Origin: Acidobacteriota bacterium
GTDB taxonomy: Bacteria; Acidobacteriota; Terriglobia; Bryobacterales; Bryobacteraceae
Assembly: GCA_016870915.1 (NCBI GenBank)
Contig: VFZY01000043.1
Location: 1 to 35,700 of the forward strand
Direction of reading: 5' to 3'
DNA: 35,700 nucleotides
Part shown: piece after piece, positions 35,301 through 35,700 of the stretch
Position numbering within the stretch: the first letter of the stretch is position 1
Layout: each line of letters starts with the position of its first letter
Translations under genes and position numbers: made by a program
Notes under the pieces: model-generated
Told to the model about the DNA's origin: nothing
The model's input: the letters and a program-made list of their open reading frames with translations, nothing else
Database searches by the model: none

Positions 35301-35700
35301 CCCACATTTCCGTTTTGAGCCGCGCGTGCGAATCTCCTGGATGCTCGTCCGCATCAATATCGATAGGGGTTTGAAGGCAGCGAAGACCCCTGCGGAGGAC
35401 AGCACCCAATGGGTGACAAACAAAACCAGCCCTTTCAGCTCTCGTTCAACGGCCTTCTCAAGATCGACTTCCAGGGATCGCGCGTTACTTCCGATGGTGG
35501 TCTGATCCTGGTGCGTGAGTTGGATGAACGGCTGGGCTTCGGTGCTCTCATTGCCCAACACCTGACTGACTCACGGCGCGGCAAGAATACCCAGCTTCCG
35601 CTGGCGGACCTACTGCGCCAGTCCGTCTACAGCCGGATTGCCGGCTACGAGGATGTCAACGATGCCGAGCGGCTCTCGCAGGATCCAACCTTCCGGCTGA
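35301..35700 (+). mobile_element. IS1380-type insertion sequence, right copy (partial)
   Basis: The element begins at 35301 (CCCACATTTCCGTTTTGAG...), set by the point where identity with the left copy begins and the photolyase-type frame ends. It has a 108-bp leader before the transposase and runs out of the window. The far end, inverted repeat and target duplication are not visible. Its first 126 bp are identical to the left copy, so the two are recent relatives, or the two edges share one assembled repeat. Confidence 0.85.
35409..35700 (+). CDS. IS1380 family transposase, N-terminal part
   Basis: The 97 visible codons begin MGDKQNQPFQLSFNGLLKID. They continue with RVTSDGGLILVRELDERLG (35490 onward), HLTDSRRGKN and LLRQSVYSRIAGYEDVNDAERLSQDP, the N-terminal signatures of IS1380-type DDE transposases, which move the element by cut-and-paste or copy. 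A GGAG sequence about 10 nt upstream may serve as ribosome-binding site. The catalytic DDE region is outside the window, so it cannot be said whether the protein is intact. Confidence 0.9.
   Translation, partial: MGDKQNQPFQLSFNGLLKIDFQGSRVTSDGGLILVRELDERLGFGALIAQHLTDSRRGKNTQLPLADLLRQSVYSRIAGYEDVNDAERLSQDPTFRL

Overview
The window reads as a chromosomal segment of a high-GC, Gram-negative Acidobacteriota member, most likely of the Solibacter/Bryobacter (Bryobacterales) type. That placement is an inference from gene content: a secreted cytochrome/DUF1549/DUF1553 protein paired with a Tat-exported DUF1501 protein, a long MoxR/DUF58/BatA/DUF4175 gene train, Tat-exported enolase-superfamily and glycosidase-like proteins, and a one-gene methylmalonyl-CoA mutase. 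No rRNA or tRNA gene was seen.

Layout. Both edges lie in the same IS1380-type insertion sequence, in opposite orientation: bases 1-126 are the exact reverse complement of 35301-35426. The left copy truncates a Tat-exported glycosidase-like gene that follows glpK (127-590). The right copy truncates a photolyase-type FAD-binding gene (35151-35300). From the left: glpK (minus), divergent to a Gfo/Idh/MocA oxidoreductase and a secreted esterase. Next comes a minus-strand operon mce - methylmalonyl-CoA mutase - meaB for propionyl/methylmalonyl-CoA metabolism. A transglutaminase-like gene follows on the plus strand.

From 8949 to 22901 there is a tightly packed eight-gene plus-strand operon: DUF4159, VWA/GATase-like membrane protein, caspase-like protein lacking the catalytic Cys, TPR/HExxH metallopeptidase, MoxR ATPase, DUF58, BatA/VWA and a giant DUF4175 protein with Gly-Gln-Gln repeats. 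This looks like an envelope-associated MoxR-VWA machine related to the Bacteroidetes Bat operons, with added protease-like parts. It is the best candidate in the window for an undescribed system.

The right third holds a convergent hypothetical membrane protein, the cytochrome/DUF1553-DUF1501 pair, two overlapping enolase-superfamily genes (one with a full galactonate-dehydratase-type active site, one with nearly all catalytic residues replaced), a P1-family self-processing peptidase, a b-type cytochrome plus sulfite-oxidase-fold molybdoenzyme pair, an SDR, and a renalase-like / DUF2256 / photolyase-fragment cluster behind an 11-bp tandem repeat.

Expression. Within operons, genes overlap by 4 bp (ATGA) at five junctions. 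Many first genes instead lack a clear ribosome-binding site and carry a TACNNT-like -10 box only 6-10 bp before the start codon, which suggests leaderless or very short-leader transcripts.
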